Counted from the first letter of the stretch, positions 1 through 9,378 are shown. The stretch: 64,000 bases of DNA from Granulicella sibirica (GCF_004115155.1 NZ_RDSM01000002.1:620001-684000), one strand, 5' to 3'. A program made the numbers and translations. The notes: generated by a model not told the origin, from the sequence alone.

Positions 1-1857
1 GGCGGCTTCGACTTCGGCCTCGTTTCGACGACGGGCCTCTCCAACCAGGGCAATAACGGTCCCGCGGGTGAGCTCTATCGTGGCCCGAACTCCGCCCTCT
101 TCGGCTCCGATGCCGCCGCCTCCGTCCTCAACCTCACCACGCCACGTGGCACCTCGACCCGTCCTGTCCTCGTCTACTCGGGCGATGGTGGCAACTTCCA
201 TACCTACCGCAACGAGGCCACGCTTAGCGGAACCCACACGCGGTACGACTACCTGGCCGCCTTCTCCCGCCTGAACTCGTCGAACTCCATCCCGGAAGAC
301 GAGTTCCACGCCGTCACCACTGCCGCGAACCTGGGCGCGGCGCTCCCGGCAAACTCGCTCATTCGCTTCACTTTCCGTAATACCGACTCTGCCCAAGGTG
401 TACCGGGCCCGCGCGACTTCTTCGGCATCTCCGCCAACCAGAAGCAGGCCGACCAGGACCTCTACTCCGGCATCACCCTCGAGAACCGCCTCGCCGGCAA
501 CTGGCACAACCTCGTTCGCTACGGCATCGCCCGCAAGCGCGAACAGTTCTTCACCTTCACTCCTGTCGGCACGCTCTCTGACGATGGCTCAACCTATCTT
601 GGCCTGACGAAGACCATTATCGGGGCCAACGGCTACCAGGTGGCCGGAGCCTCGCCCATCGCATATGCCGGGGACTATCCGCAGCGCTACGACCAGGTCT
701 CCAACCGCGACGAGCTTTACTACCAGTCGGATTACACCTTTCCCCATCACATCGCCGCGCTCTTCGGCTTCCGCTACGAGAACGAGCGTGGAGCCTTCCG
801 CTTTCCGCTCTACGCGACGAACGAAGACCTCCAGCGTACGAACTTCCAGTACACGCTCCAGGTCCAGGGCGACATCACCAACCGGGTGTTTTACTCGCTT
901 GGCGGCGCGATCGAAAAGAACCACCTCTATGGCTTGCGGGGAACCCCAAGGCTCGGCCTCGCCTACGTTCCTGTCCGGCCCGGCTACAAGCTCTTCCATG
1001 GCACACGCCTGCGCGCGAACTTCTCCCGAGGGGTGCTGGAGCCAAGTCTCGCCGTCCAGTTCAGCTCGCTCTACGCCTCGCTCGCTGCCGCAGGAGATCC
1101 CGCGGCCATCGCCGCGTACCGCGTCACCCAGCCTAACGCCGAAGAGTCCCGCACCTACGACCTCGGCGTCGATCAGAACATCCTTCACGAAAAGCTTGTC
1201 CTCAAGGCCGGCTACTTTCACAACGAGTTCGATCACCAGTTCGAATACATTTCGCCGGCCGCGCTGCAGCAGTACTTCGGCATCGCCGACGCCAGCTCCC
1301 TCGCGAACCTCTTCGGCGCCTACACCAACTCGCTCACCTTCCGCACACAGGGCTTCGAGGGCGAGCTCCAGTATCAGCCGCTGCAACGGCTCTTTGTCCA
1401 CGCGGGGTACACCTATCTCGCTCCCATCGTTCAGCAATCGTTCTCGACGGACGCGCTACAAGCGGCTGGAGCCACAACGAATCCGCTCTTCCCGAACCTC
1501 CCCATCGGCGCGACCAGCCCGCTGGTCGGCCAGCGCCCCTTCCGCCGCCCACCCAACTCCGGCTTCTTCGCCGTCCAGTACACCGGAACGCGTTTCACCG
1601 CCGCCTTCAAGGGAGCGATGAGCGGGAAATCCGATGACTCCACCTTCCTATCCACGGACCTTCTTCTCCCCAACCGCAATCTCGACCACGGCTTCGCGAA
1701 GCTCGACCTCAACTTCACCTACGCGGCAAACCGCTACTTCTCCGTTTTTACCCAGTTGGACAATCTCCTGAGCCAGCAGCACATCGGCCCCATCGGCTAT
1801 ACCAGCCTTCCGTTCACGGTACGGGCCGGATTGAAGATTCGCATCGGTGGCGATTAA
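1..1857 (+). CDS. TonB-dependent outer-membrane receptor (5' end outside window)
   Basis: The reading frame is open from base 1 to the TAA at 1855-1857, so the N-terminus (signal peptide, TonB box, most of the plug) lies upstream. The first visible part carries the end of a plug domain, with the typical RGPNSALFGSD and a following NLTTPRG strand, as in BtuB/FepA-like receptors. The rest is a beta-barrel rich in aromatic/Gly strands, including LDNLLSQQHIGP near the end, where receptors of this class have a 'NLFNQ' strand. The size suggests a classical receptor for a siderophore, vitamin B12 or small glycan rather than the 1000+ residue CarboxypepD-type receptors common in this class. The substrate cannot be read from the sequence. 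The VWFA-like gene follows 45 bp downstream on the same strand. Confidence 0.88.
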   Translation, partial: GGFDFGLVSTTGLSNQGNNGPAGELYRGPNSALFGSDAAASVLNLTTPRGTSTRPVLVYSGDGGNFHTYRNEATLSGTHTRYDYLAAFSRLNSSNSIPEDEFHAVTTAANLGAALPANSLIRFTFRNTDSAQGVPGPRDFFGISANQKQADQDLYSGITLENRLAGNWHNLVRYGIARKREQFFTFTPVGTLSDDGSTYLGLTKTIIGANGYQVAGASPIAYAGDYPQRYDQVSNRDELYYQSDYTFPHHIAALFGFRYENERGAFRFPLYATNEDLQRTNFQYTLQVQGDITNRVFYSLGGAIEKNHLYGLRGTPRLGLAYVPVRPGYKLFHGTRLRANFSRGVLEPSLAVQFSSLYASLAAAGDPAAIAAYRVTQPNAEESRTYDLGVDQNILHEKLVLKAGYFHNEFDHQFEYISPAALQQYFGIADASSLANLFGAYTNSLTFRTQGFEGELQYQPLQRLFVHAGYTYLAPIVQQSFSTDALQAAGATTNPLFPNLPIGATSPLVGQRPFRRPPNSGFFAVQYTGTRFTAAFKGAMSGKSDDSTFLSTDLLLPNRNLDHGFAKLDLNFTYAANRYFSVFTQLDNLLSQQHIGPIGYTSLPFTVRAGLKIRIGGD

Positions 1858-1902
1858 CCTCTGATGAACCGCCGTTCACTCCGTCGCGTCTAACTAGATG
1901 CC

Positions 1903-2880
1903 ATGACGAACTCGAAGCACGTTCTCCTCACCACCGCCGCCCTCCTGACACTCAGCCTCGCTCCCCTTGTGCGTGCCCAGGAAGGCATCGCCCCCACCCA
2001 GGCCCTCGTCTTCGAGGACACCAAGACGCCCCAGCCTCTCACTCCCGCCAACACCACCCTCAAGGTCGACAACCACCCCACCCCCATCACCTCGCTTACC
2101 CAGGTGATTCCCACCGGAGCCCAGGTAGCCCTTCTCATCGACGACGGCCTCCGTACCAGCTTCGGTCGCAACCTCGACGACATCCGCCACTTCATCACCA
2201 CCCTGCCTCCCGGCACCGAGATCCTCGTCGGCTACATGCAGAACGGCACCGTCCGCGCCACGCCCTTCACCGCGAACCACGAAGCCGCGGCCAAGGCCGT
2301 CCGCAATCCCATCGGCCTTCCGGGCATTAGCGCCAGCCCTTACTTCTGCCTCTCGGAGTTCGTGAAGCACTGGCCCAGTGAAATGAGTCAGAGCACCTCC
2401 GAGCCAGAAGGCCTCGCCCCGATCGGGGACGCCACTCCCTCTGGAGGCCACAAGGCGCGCTTCGTCATGATGATCACCAATGGGGTCGATCCCTATAACG
2501 GGTCCACGAGCGTCCTCAACCAGGACAGCCCCTACGTTCAGACCGCGATCCGCGACGCCCAGCGTTCCGGAGCGGCCATTTACTCCATCTACTTCACTGA
2601 CGCCGGCATTCGCGGCGGACGCGCCAGCTTCAGTGGACAGAGCTACCTCACCCAGGTCGCGGATGCCACCGGCGGCACAGCCTATTATCAGGGAACCTTC
2701 AACCCAGTCTCGCTCATCCCCTTCTTCGAGCAGTTCGACCACGCCATCGCCGAAACCTACGTCGCCACCTTTCCCGCCTCCGGCAAAGACACCGTCCGTG
2801 TCAAACTCACCACCAACCTTTCCAAGACGAAGCTCCGCCATGCCGACGAAGTTCGTCCCGGAACCCGGCTGGCGGACTGA
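1903..2880 (+). CDS. Secreted VWFA-related protein, acidobacterial type
   Basis: 325 residues. A Sec signal peptide covers about residues 1-26 (hydrophobic run TTAALLTLSLAPL, cleavage after VRAQ or nearby). The middle looks like the VWFA-related domain common in Acidobacteria: a strand VALLIDDG at about residue 75 in the MIDAS position, then FVMMITNG and AIYSIYFTD strands spaced as in a Rossmann-like VWA fold. The metal-site motif is not a clean DxSxS, so metal binding is uncertain. Probably exported to the periplasm or outside; the partner is unknown. It lies 45 bp after the TonB-dependent receptor and may be co-transcribed. There is no clear Shine-Dalgarno before the ATG, but this start gives a complete signal peptide. 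Confidence 0.75.
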   Translation: MTNSKHVLLTTAALLTLSLAPLVRAQEGIAPTQALVFEDTKTPQPLTPANTTLKVDNHPTPITSLTQVIPTGAQVALLIDDGLRTSFGRNLDDIRHFITTLPPGTEILVGYMQNGTVRATPFTANHEAAAKAVRNPIGLPGISASPYFCLSEFVKHWPSEMSQSTSEPEGLAPIGDATPSGGHKARFVMMITNGVDPYNGSTSVLNQDSPYVQTAIRDAQRSGAAIYSIYFTDAGIRGGRASFSGQSYLTQVADATGGTAYYQGTFNPVSLIPFFEQFDHAIAETYVATFPASGKDTVRVKLTTNLSKTKLRHADEVRPGTRLAD

Positions 2881-2927
2881 GCCATGTCTCGTCGCGCTTG
2901 TCTAGATGCCGATGTTGCTTCATCGTC

Positions 2928-2965
2928 CTGAGTGGAACGAATACCCTACACTTCGTTCCACTCAG
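2928..2965. terminator. Perfect 14-bp inverted repeat between convergent genes
   Basis: CTGAGTGGAACGAA (2928-2941) and TTCGTTCCACTCAG (2952-2965) are exact reverse complements around a 10-nt loop. The hairpin sits between the stop codons of the VWFA gene (+) and the amylase gene (-), so it can serve as a bidirectional terminator. There is no long T-run, so this is inferred from position and symmetry. Confidence 0.55.
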
Positions 2966-2988
2966 TCTCACTGCGTGAAGAAGTGATC

Positions 2989-4326
2989 TCAGGCGGGCAC
3001 GTATACCGCATACCCGCGCGGCGGGGCAGGGAACTCGGCCCGTCCATCCGCATCGGTCGTTCGCTCATCTGGATGCGCGTCGTCGTGCCCGTCCCATGCA
3101 ATCGGCACAAACTTCTGATTGGCCCACTTCGTCTTCACCGACGTTCCGGACCACTGATCGCCCAGGTTGTTCAACACGTAGATCAATCCAGGTTGCGACG
3201 TCTTCTCATCCTGCCAACCGATCCTCTGCATGATGTAAAGATCTGGATCGGCGTGGAGGATTTGCGAGTCGCCCCCGGCGTTTTTATGGTGCGCCTGGAT
3301 GAGCGCGTCGATGCCGTTCGGAGTCCCAGGACGCCCAAGCCCGTTGTTGTAGTAGTCGTACCAGAAGATCGACGGGTAGCCTTCGTGCACCATGATGAAC
3401 GAATAGGCCATCAGCTTGTCGTTCACAATGGTGCTGTCGCCCATGTCATGGTTCTCGACGAAGGTTGCGGCGTGAGCAGGCCGCTTCATCAGCACACTCC
3501 CGCCATCGGTCAGGTTGCGCAGGTCATAGTTAGGCAAGTCGCAAACGTCTTTCAGCTTGTAGCGCAGCGGAAAGTCGAACGCCGCGATCTGCGTATCGGT
3601 TACGCTGTTCACCTTATCCAGCCATTGATCGATGTCCTCTGCCCCCGACCAATACTCACCCACTACATACGGGGAAAACTCCGCGCCATCCTTGACGTAG
3701 CGGTATTTCGAAAGCATCCCGATCATCCAGGCGCCGAAGCCCTTCACGAAGTCGAAGCGGAAGCCTTCGAAGCCAAGTTCCTCGATGAGCATGCGCGCGT
3801 ACTTGTACATCGCGGCATACACCTCGGGGTTGCGATGGCACAGGTGAGGGAAGCCTGCAAAGTTCTCGCCCTCCACCATGAACTGCTCATAGCGGCTCGG
3901 GTGATAGTGGTTCCAGTCTCGCGGAAACTCGCCGCTCTTCGGATTGAACTTCGTCCAGCGTTTCTTGCCATCGAGCGGGTTTACTTCTTCTTCATCCGCG
4001 CCGGAGTTATGGTTGATTACCATGTCCGCATAGCAACCGATATTGTTCTCGTGCGCCTTATCAATGAGCGCCTTCAACTCCGCCTTGTTTCCGTACCAGG
4101 TCTTCGTCCCGCCCTTCTGGTCGAAGTCGCCCAGGTCGAAGTAGTCATAGGGGTCATAGCCCATCGACGTATTGCTTGCACCCTTCGATACAGGCGGAAG
4201 CCAAAGCGCATTGAAGCCCGACTTGCCCAAGGCTTCGACATGCTCCGAAACGAAGTTCCACCAATTGTGTTCCTGGTTATCTTCCTTTGGGCAATCCCAG
4301 TAAAACGCCTGCATCAGCACAGCCAT
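2989..4326 (-). CDS. Alpha-amylase, GH13 family, cytoplasmic
   Basis: 445 residues with no signal peptide, so probably an intracellular enzyme that hydrolyses alpha-1,4-glucan or maltodextrin. The four GH13 regions are visible: region I DMVINH (101-106), region II GFRFDFVKG with the nucleophile Asp192, region III VGEYW with the acid/base Glu224, and region IV FVENHD with Asp294. A C-terminal beta-domain ends in YAVYVPA. The ATG is preceded by GGGAG at good spacing (GGGAGATGGCGAT). Length and motifs resemble bacterial cytoplasmic amylases of the AmyS type. It converges on the VWFA gene and is divergent from the AI-2E-like gene. Confidence 0.93.
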   Translation of the reverse strand: MAVLMQAFYWDCPKEDNQEHNWWNFVSEHVEALGKSGFNALWLPPVSKGASNTSMGYDPYDYFDLGDFDQKGGTKTWYGNKAELKALIDKAHENNIGCYADMVINHNSGADEEEVNPLDGKKRWTKFNPKSGEFPRDWNHYHPSRYEQFMVEGENFAGFPHLCHRNPEVYAAMYKYARMLIEELGFEGFRFDFVKGFGAWMIGMLSKYRYVKDGAEFSPYVVGEYWSGAEDIDQWLDKVNSVTDTQIAAFDFPLRYKLKDVCDLPNYDLRNLTDGGSVLMKRPAHAATFVENHDMGDSTIVNDKLMAYSFIMVHEGYPSIFWYDYYNNGLGRPGTPNGIDALIQAHHKNAGGDSQILHADPDLYIMQRIGWQDEKTSQPGLIYVLNNLGDQWSGTSVKTKWANQKFVPIAWDGHDDAHPDERTTDADGRAEFPAPPRGYAVYVPA

Positions 4327-4460
4327 ATCGCCATCTCCCGCTTAGGTACTTCAAAGCTCGGTGGCGGTCATCGTCAGGACAGAGGATCTGCATCCAACAA
4401 AGGGCTTCCGTTTTCTTTGAGTCTATGGCGTCAGATGCCCAGCACGAAAGGCAGGTTGGA

Positions 4461-5036
4461 ATGGAGAGTTCAGATCGGCCGAATCCCTCCGATGTGACGA
4501 ACAAAGGTGGATCTGTACCTCCGCCTTCCACGGGCCGGTTTGGGCCTGCGACGGAGCACCACACCGATCCGATGCAGGCGCCGTTCCGCACCGCTGGCGG
4601 AGCGCTTATGAACTGGTGGCGCGCCGTCACACTCGACGCCCTCATCGTCGGAGTCCTCTGGTTCATCGGCCTCGAGATTCTGCGTGTCCCCCTGGCACCC
4701 CTCTGGGCTGTCCTTGGCGCACTCTTCCAGTTCATCCCGGCCTTCGGTCCCATGCTCGCCCTCATCGGACCGGTCTTCTCCGTCGCCTTCAGCGAGAACC
4801 ACGACATCTGGGACATCGGCCTCGTCCTCGGCATCTACGGGATCATCGCCGTCCTTGAAGGTCTTGTTATCGGGCCGTATGTCCTCCACCGAACCACCCG
4901 CGTTCCGTGGTGGGCTTCCTTCCTCGGCCCCATTGTCCTGGGCATCCTGATCCCGCCCTGGGGCGTGATCATCGCACCGCCCCTACTCGCGATCCTCTAC
5001 GCGTTCCGTCGGCCCTCCCCGGCCAAGACTCGCTGA
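4461..5036 (+). CDS. AI-2E/PerM-family membrane protein, short form
   Basis: 191 residues from the preferred ATG at 4461 (AGGCAGG upstream; an in-frame ATG at 4425 lacks a ribosome site). The first about 45 residues are polar. They are followed by roughly five membrane segments, including DALIVGVLWFIGLEIL, FQFIPAFGPMLALIGPVFSV and the closing GPIVLGILIPPWGVIIAPPLLAIL. These match the C-terminal half of AI-2E family exporters (the 'P-x-G-P' and 'G-x-x-G-x-x-x-A-P' loops). Family members are usually about 350 residues with 7-8 segments, so the N-terminal half is missing here. It is either a short paralogue or a 5'-truncated relic; the frame itself is intact. It converges on the ABC permease gene, leaving 21 bp between the stops. 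Confidence 0.65.
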   Translation: MESSDRPNPSDVTNKGGSVPPPSTGRFGPATEHHTDPMQAPFRTAGGALMNWWRAVTLDALIVGVLWFIGLEILRVPLAPLWAVLGALFQFIPAFGPMLALIGPVFSVAFSENHDIWDIGLVLGIYGIIAVLEGLVIGPYVLHRTTRVPWWASFLGPIVLGILIPPWGVIIAPPLLAILYAFRRPSPAKTR

Positions 5037-5057
5037 CCGGAGGAATTACGGGTATTC

Positions 5058-6857
5058 CTATCCGTCGAGCTTGTAGCGTGTCTCGCCAAGCCGATAAAGC
5101 GGACGCCAGACCAGACGGTTGATGGTCACCACCATCAACGCCATCACCATCGTTGCGAGGAGGAGAATTTGAAACTGCCCCTGATCCGTCGCCGCGCTGA
5201 TCTGCGCACCAAGTCCAAGCGTCTGCAGCGTCTGGTTCTTTAGCCGGAAGTACTCCGCGATGATGCTCGCGTTCCAGGCCCCACCCGAAGCCGTCACCAG
5301 TCCGGTGATCAGGTATGGAAAGATGCCCGGCAGGATCAGCGTCTTCCAGCGCTGCACGCGCGTGAAATGGAAGAGCTTCGCGACTTCCCGGAGGTCGGAC
5401 GGAATCGCCATGGCTCCGGCAATCACGTTGAACAGGATGTACCACTGCGTTCCAAGCAGCATCAGCGCAATCGACCCCACGCCCAGGCCGCCACCGATCT
5501 GAACCAGCGCAAGCAGAAGTATCGGAAACAAGGCAGTTGCTGGAACCGAAGCTGCGATCTGGGCGATCGGCTGCGCGATCCGCGCGAGCTTCGGATTGAA
5601 GCCAATGGCGACACCGACCGGAATTGTCCACGCAGCCGCAATCAGGAGAGCTACATTGACGCGCAGAAAGGTGGCTCCGGCGCCCTCCAGGATCAAGAGA
5701 AACTGGCTCCCGTGTACCTGACGCAAAAGCATTAGCGCGTGCATTGCCGAATACGCCACAGCGATGGCCACGATCGCGAGAGTGACCCAGCGCACAAGGT
5801 TGAACTCCCGCAAAGTCCTCCTGGAACTCTTCCCTGCAACGCCTGCCTCGGCGCTTATTCGTTTCAGCTCCGCCGAGCGCCGTGCTGCAAGTGTCTTGTA
5901 AAGGCGCTCGTTGAGCGGCACAAGCGTGTTCGCCGAGATAGAACGCAACGCCGTGGAGTACTGCAAGAGATGAAGCAGCGGAGACTTGACCCGGGCACTG
6001 CTCTCCACCTGCTCGAACTTGAACTTGTCGCTCCACGCGATCACCGGCCTCCAGACCAGTTGATCCGTCGCGACAATGATCGCGATCATCACCGCCAGGC
6101 CCCACGCGATGGCAACGCCATTACCGGTTCCCGCTGCTGTCTGGAGGTACGAGCCAAGTCCGGGAAGACGGAAGTCCCGTGTTCCGAGTACGAACATCTC
6201 GCAGGCCATGAGGAAGAACCATCCGCCGGCGACCGAGACCATCGAGTTCCACACCAGGCCGATCGCCGCGTACGGAAGCTCGAGCTGTACAAGTTTCTGC
6301 CAGCGCGAGAATCGGTAGATTCCCGCAGCCTCGTTGAGCTCTCTGGGAATGCTCTTGATCGAGGAGTAGAAGCTGAAAGCCATGTTCCACACCTGGCCGG
6401 TGAAGATCAGCAGGATCGCTCCAAGCTCCACTCCTATCTGTCGCGTCGGGAACAGAGCGACCATCGCCAGCATCACGCCGGGCAGAAAGCTCAGCACGGG
6501 AATCGACTGCAGGATGTCCAAACCCGCAAGCATGAGAGCTTCGAAGCGCTTGCTGTAAGCAGCCGTATAACCATAGCCGATGGCAAAGACAAGACTCAAA
6601 AGATAGGCGAGACCGATGCGAACGATCGAATAGAACGCATAGAGTGGAAGCGCGCGCGGGCTCTGCGAGATCGTGATCTCCGGCTGCGCATGGCCAAACC
6701 AGTATCCTGCGATACGAACGACGCCGTAAAAAGCGGCAAGCCCTATCCCCGCGACGCAGACATCGAGAAAGAACGGCCAGCTCCTCTTCAACACCTGGGA
6801 GCGGGCGAGTGTCTCGCGGCCGCGGGTGTAGCTGAAGCTGCCGGGGAGCTGGATCAA
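5058..6857 (-). CDS. ABC transporter permease with two fused BPD domains (NitT/TauT type)
   Basis: 599 residues with two successive binding-protein-dependent permease domains in one chain, about residues 20-270 and 340-595. Each has an EAA-like cytoplasmic loop: NEAAGIYRFSRWQ in the first half and REVAKLFHFTRVQ in the second. This fused arrangement is known for nitrate/sulfonate/bicarbonate-type importers and replaces a permease homodimer. Translation starts at a TTG (6857-6855) that overlaps the TGA of the upstream ATPase gene by 4 bp and has GAGGAG and AGAAGG in front of it. The ATPase is therefore its partner. No substrate-binding protein gene is adjacent, so the substrate is unknown. Confidence 0.87.
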   Translation of the reverse strand: MIQLPGSFSYTRGRETLARSQVLKRSWPFFLDVCVAGIGLAAFYGVVRIAGYWFGHAQPEITISQSPRALPLYAFYSIVRIGLAYLLSLVFAIGYGYTAAYSKRFEALMLAGLDILQSIPVLSFLPGVMLAMVALFPTRQIGVELGAILLIFTGQVWNMAFSFYSSIKSIPRELNEAAGIYRFSRWQKLVQLELPYAAIGLVWNSMVSVAGGWFFLMACEMFVLGTRDFRLPGLGSYLQTAAGTGNGVAIAWGLAVMIAIIVATDQLVWRPVIAWSDKFKFEQVESSARVKSPLLHLLQYSTALRSISANTLVPLNERLYKTLAARRSAELKRISAEAGVAGKSSRRTLREFNLVRWVTLAIVAIAVAYSAMHALMLLRQVHGSQFLLILEGAGATFLRVNVALLIAAAWTIPVGVAIGFNPKLARIAQPIAQIAASVPATALFPILLLALVQIGGGLGVGSIALMLLGTQWYILFNVIAGAMAIPSDLREVAKLFHFTRVQRWKTLILPGIFPYLITGLVTASGGAWNASIIAEYFRLKNQTLQTLGLGAQISAATDQGQFQILLLATMVMALMVVTINRLVWRPLYRLGETRYKLDG

Positions 6858-8209
6858 GATCCCTTCTCCTCGAGCTCTTCAGCCTCCTCGTCCTCGATGA
6901 CCGAGGCGGAGCGGATGAAGCGCCTGCGCGATGCGTCGAAGTCGAACAACTCGGCGTACCGTCCCCAGTTGATCGCCGTTTCGAGCTGCCGCAGAGTTTC
7001 TTCCTCGCTGAACTGCTCATCGAGCATGTCATGGAAGAACTCTTCGGGAACGGTGCGATCGCTCTTCGCCTCGATGGCGCGGACGATCTGCCGCAGGAGG
7101 AGAACGTGTTCCACAGCAGCGGTCCGGAAGAGCTCTTTTTGAGCGAGAATCTCGCTATTCGCGTACTCCGCTCCGGTTGGCGTGATCGCCGCATCGCCCT
7201 CGTTGACGGTAAGGAAGCCAAGCAGTTGCGCGGCATCAACGATTGGAAGAAGGTCGTCAATCTCAAAGGCGAGATCGTCGGCGAGACGATAGATGTCGTC
7301 CTTCCCGTTATGGTCGAGCAGAAGTTCGAGCAGACCGGCGATTCCGCCAGGACGAGCGTGTGGAAGCATCTGGTAGTGCATCTGCCGCTGATCCCGAACC
7401 TGCTTGCCGGAAGGCGTCGTCGGCAACGCCGGGGGTTTGGCATCCGGCTGCGTCAGCACCTTGTAGATGTAGTCCACAAGTTGAGTGAACGCGGAGGTTT
7501 TACGGTCGCGCGGGTGCGCGAGAGAAACGCGGAAGTCGGTCCGGACATGCCCCGGATTTCTCCCGAGCACGATGATTCGGTCGGCGAGCAGAACCGCTTC
7601 CTCGATATTGTGAGTCACGATGAAGATCGCCTTGGTAGGAATCGTCTTTCCCTGCCAGAGCTCGAGCAGTTCGCTGCGAAGGTTCTCGGCGGTGAGCACG
7701 TCAAGCGCGGAGAACGGCTCATCCATAAAGAGCACCTCCGGCTCGACGACAAGCGCACGTGCGAACCCCACACGCTGCCGCATGCCTCCGGAGAGCTCCT
7801 TTGGATAGGCGGCCTGAAAACCATCGAGTCCGACGGTCTCCAGCATCTTCTGGCTCCGCCGCCGCCGTTCGGAGGCCTCCATGCCACGAGCCTTCAGGGG
7901 CGCCTCGACGTTTTCAAGTACTGTAAGCCAGGGAAAGAGCGCGAAGCTCTGGAAGACGATCGAGACGTTAACGTCTGCGGCAGTGGCAATCGGCTTGTCG
8001 TGCCAGAAGACCTCGCCGGCAGAGGGAACCGAGAGGCCTGTGAGCATGCGCATCAGCGTCGACTTGCCCGAACCCGATGGACCGAGCAGAGCAACGATCT
8101 CTCCTTCCTGGATGGAAAGATCCGTTGGCGAAATCACCTGGATGCGGTTTTCGCTCGGCTGGGCGTAATACTTTTCGACGCGCTCGGCGCGTATGATCTG
8201 GGACGTCAT
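6854..8209 (-). CDS. ABC transporter ATPase with C-terminal AAA-associated domain
   Basis: 451 residues from the ATG at 8209 (MTSQIIRAERV), chosen because the ABC domain begins there; the frame is open further upstream but that part has no family character. Walker A GPSGSGKST, signature LSGGMRQR and Walker B VLFMDEPFSALD lie in the first about 250 residues, as in NitT/TauT/SsuB ATPases. The C-terminal about 150 residues (from about residue 290, containing AGLLELLLDHNG and DLLPIVDAAQLLGF) match the AAA-associated C-terminal domain found on a subset of these ATPases. Its role may be regulation or partner binding. It is translationally coupled to the fused permease downstream. Confidence 0.88.
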   Translation of the reverse strand: MTSQIIRAERVEKYYAQPSENRIQVISPTDLSIQEGEIVALLGPSGSGKSTLMRMLTGLSVPSAGEVFWHDKPIATAADVNVSIVFQSFALFPWLTVLENVEAPLKARGMEASERRRRSQKMLETVGLDGFQAAYPKELSGGMRQRVGFARALVVEPEVLFMDEPFSALDVLTAENLRSELLELWQGKTIPTKAIFIVTHNIEEAVLLADRIIVLGRNPGHVRTDFRVSLAHPRDRKTSAFTQLVDYIYKVLTQPDAKPPALPTTPSGKQVRDQRQMHYQMLPHARPGGIAGLLELLLDHNGKDDIYRLADDLAFEIDDLLPIVDAAQLLGFLTVNEGDAAITPTGAEYANSEILAQKELFRTAAVEHVLLLRQIVRAIEAKSDRTVPEEFFHDMLDEQFSEEETLRQLETAINWGRYAELFDFDASRRRFIRSASVIEDEEAEELEEKGS

Positions 8210-8386
8210 AAATTCTCGTTCGAGCCGGGAAGTCTGGGGGGTGAATTTTTCCGCGACTCCTGACTCCGGCTCTGCGGTCAGCGTATCATTACCGGGTAGA
8301 CAGAATGTGACCGCGGCGTTGTGAGCGGCGTCGAACAACATGCACCACTGAAGTAGCATCGAACCAGCAATCGGGGACCTATAAGC

Positions 8387-8770
8387 ATGTCAGAAACATC
8401 AGCCACCACACCGTCGAAGCCTCGTGTACTCGTCGCCGACGATGAACAGGTGATCGCCAATACGCTCGCCATTATTCTCAACCAGGCAGGATTCGAGGCG
8501 CGCGCCGTCTACAGTGGCGAAAAAGCCATTGAAAGCCTCGACAGCTTCCAACCGAACATGCTCATCAGCGACGTCATCATGACCGGCATGACAGGAATCG
8601 AAGCTGCGATCGTGACCCGCTCCCGGATGCCAAACTGCAAGATCCTTCTCTTCTCCGGACAGGCGGCCACCGCGGATCTTCTGGAAAAGGCTCGCGCCCT
8701 CGGCCACGAGTTCGAAATTCTCGCGAAGCCCGTTCACCCCACAGACCTGCTCGCCAAGCTCCGCTCGTAA
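8387..8770 (+). CDS. Single-domain response regulator (CheY-like)
   Basis: 127 residues, receiver domain only. Key residues are present: the acidic pair in VADDEQ, the phospho-acceptor Asp in LISDVIM, the Ser in LLFSGQ and the Lys in LAKPVHP. No output domain follows, so it must act through protein contacts or a phosphorelay. No histidine kinase is adjacent. It is divergent from the ABC transporter operon (177-bp gap) and converges on the acetyltransferase gene with 10 bp between the stops. It may relate to exopolysaccharide control, but that is inference from position only. Confidence 0.88.
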   Translation: MSETSATTPSKPRVLVADDEQVIANTLAIILNQAGFEARAVYSGEKAIESLDSFQPNMLISDVIMTGMTGIEAAIVTRSRMPNCKILLFSGQAATADLLEKARALGHEFEILAKPVHPTDLLAKLRS

Positions 8771-8780
8771 ATTCCCCACC

Positions 8781-9374
8781 TTATGCGGGCGGTCTGCGTC
8801 GATTCTTGATGCGGACCGCTGGCGAACCAGCATAGACCGTCCAAGGTTCGAGCGTGTGGGTCGCCACGGACCCAAGCCCGAGCACCGCGCCTTCGCCCAT
8901 CGAGACGCCAGGCGCGACTGACGCGCGCGCACACACCCATCCATAGGCTCCAAATTCCATCGCATAGGCCAGAAGCGGAAACGCAGGGTCATCATAATCG
9001 TGCGTGGCTCCGCAGAGAAAACCATCCTGAGAGAGGATGAAGTGCGAGCCGAGCCGCATTGGAGCAGGATTGTAAATCTCGGCTCCATCCGCGGCGGTCA
9101 CCTGGTCAGCGCAGACCAGGTTCCAGGGTGCCCAGACTTTGGACTTCGGGTAAAAGTGACAGTTCGGTCCCAGTTTCGCTCCGAAGAGCCGAAGGAGCCC
9201 TGATCGCCAGGCGTGAAGCGGGCGTGGGGAGGTTCGATAAAGAAGCGCGTGACAGACGTTCCAGGCCAGACGCCGAGCGCGATCGCTTGGGCGAAAGGCG
9301 GGACGGAGATAGGGGTCCGCGGCGCAGCTTTCTGAGACGTTCTCCGCCGCGTTGTAATACGGTTGACGCGCCAA
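8781..9374 (-). CDS. WcaF-like hexapeptide-repeat acetyltransferase
   Basis: 197 residues. The chain has an N-terminal conserved block (PAFRPSDRARRLAWNVCHALLYRTSPRP) and then left-handed beta-helix hexapeptide turns, ending in VLGLGSVATHTLEPWTVYAGSPAVRIKNR. This is typical of putative colanic-acid acetyltransferases that O-acetylate a sugar of an exopolysaccharide repeat unit. It starts at a TTG (9374-9372) with GAGGTAG 6 nt upstream, and that site contains the stop codon of the preceding glycosyltransferase gene. It is therefore the last gene of the minus-strand exopolysaccharide operon. Confidence 0.83.
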   Translation of the reverse strand: MARQPYYNAAENVSESCAADPYLRPAFRPSDRARRLAWNVCHALLYRTSPRPLHAWRSGLLRLFGAKLGPNCHFYPKSKVWAPWNLVCADQVTAADGAEIYNPAPMRLGSHFILSQDGFLCGATHDYDDPAFPLLAYAMEFGAYGWVCARASVAPGVSMGEGAVLGLGSVATHTLEPWTVYAGSPAVRIKNRRRPPA

Positions 9375-9378
9375 CGAG

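Noticed and set aside
2932..4497. A 521-codon plus-strand open frame opposite the amylase
   Set aside because: The amylase motifs on the other strand are unmistakable; this frame shows no family resemblance and is a shadow of it.
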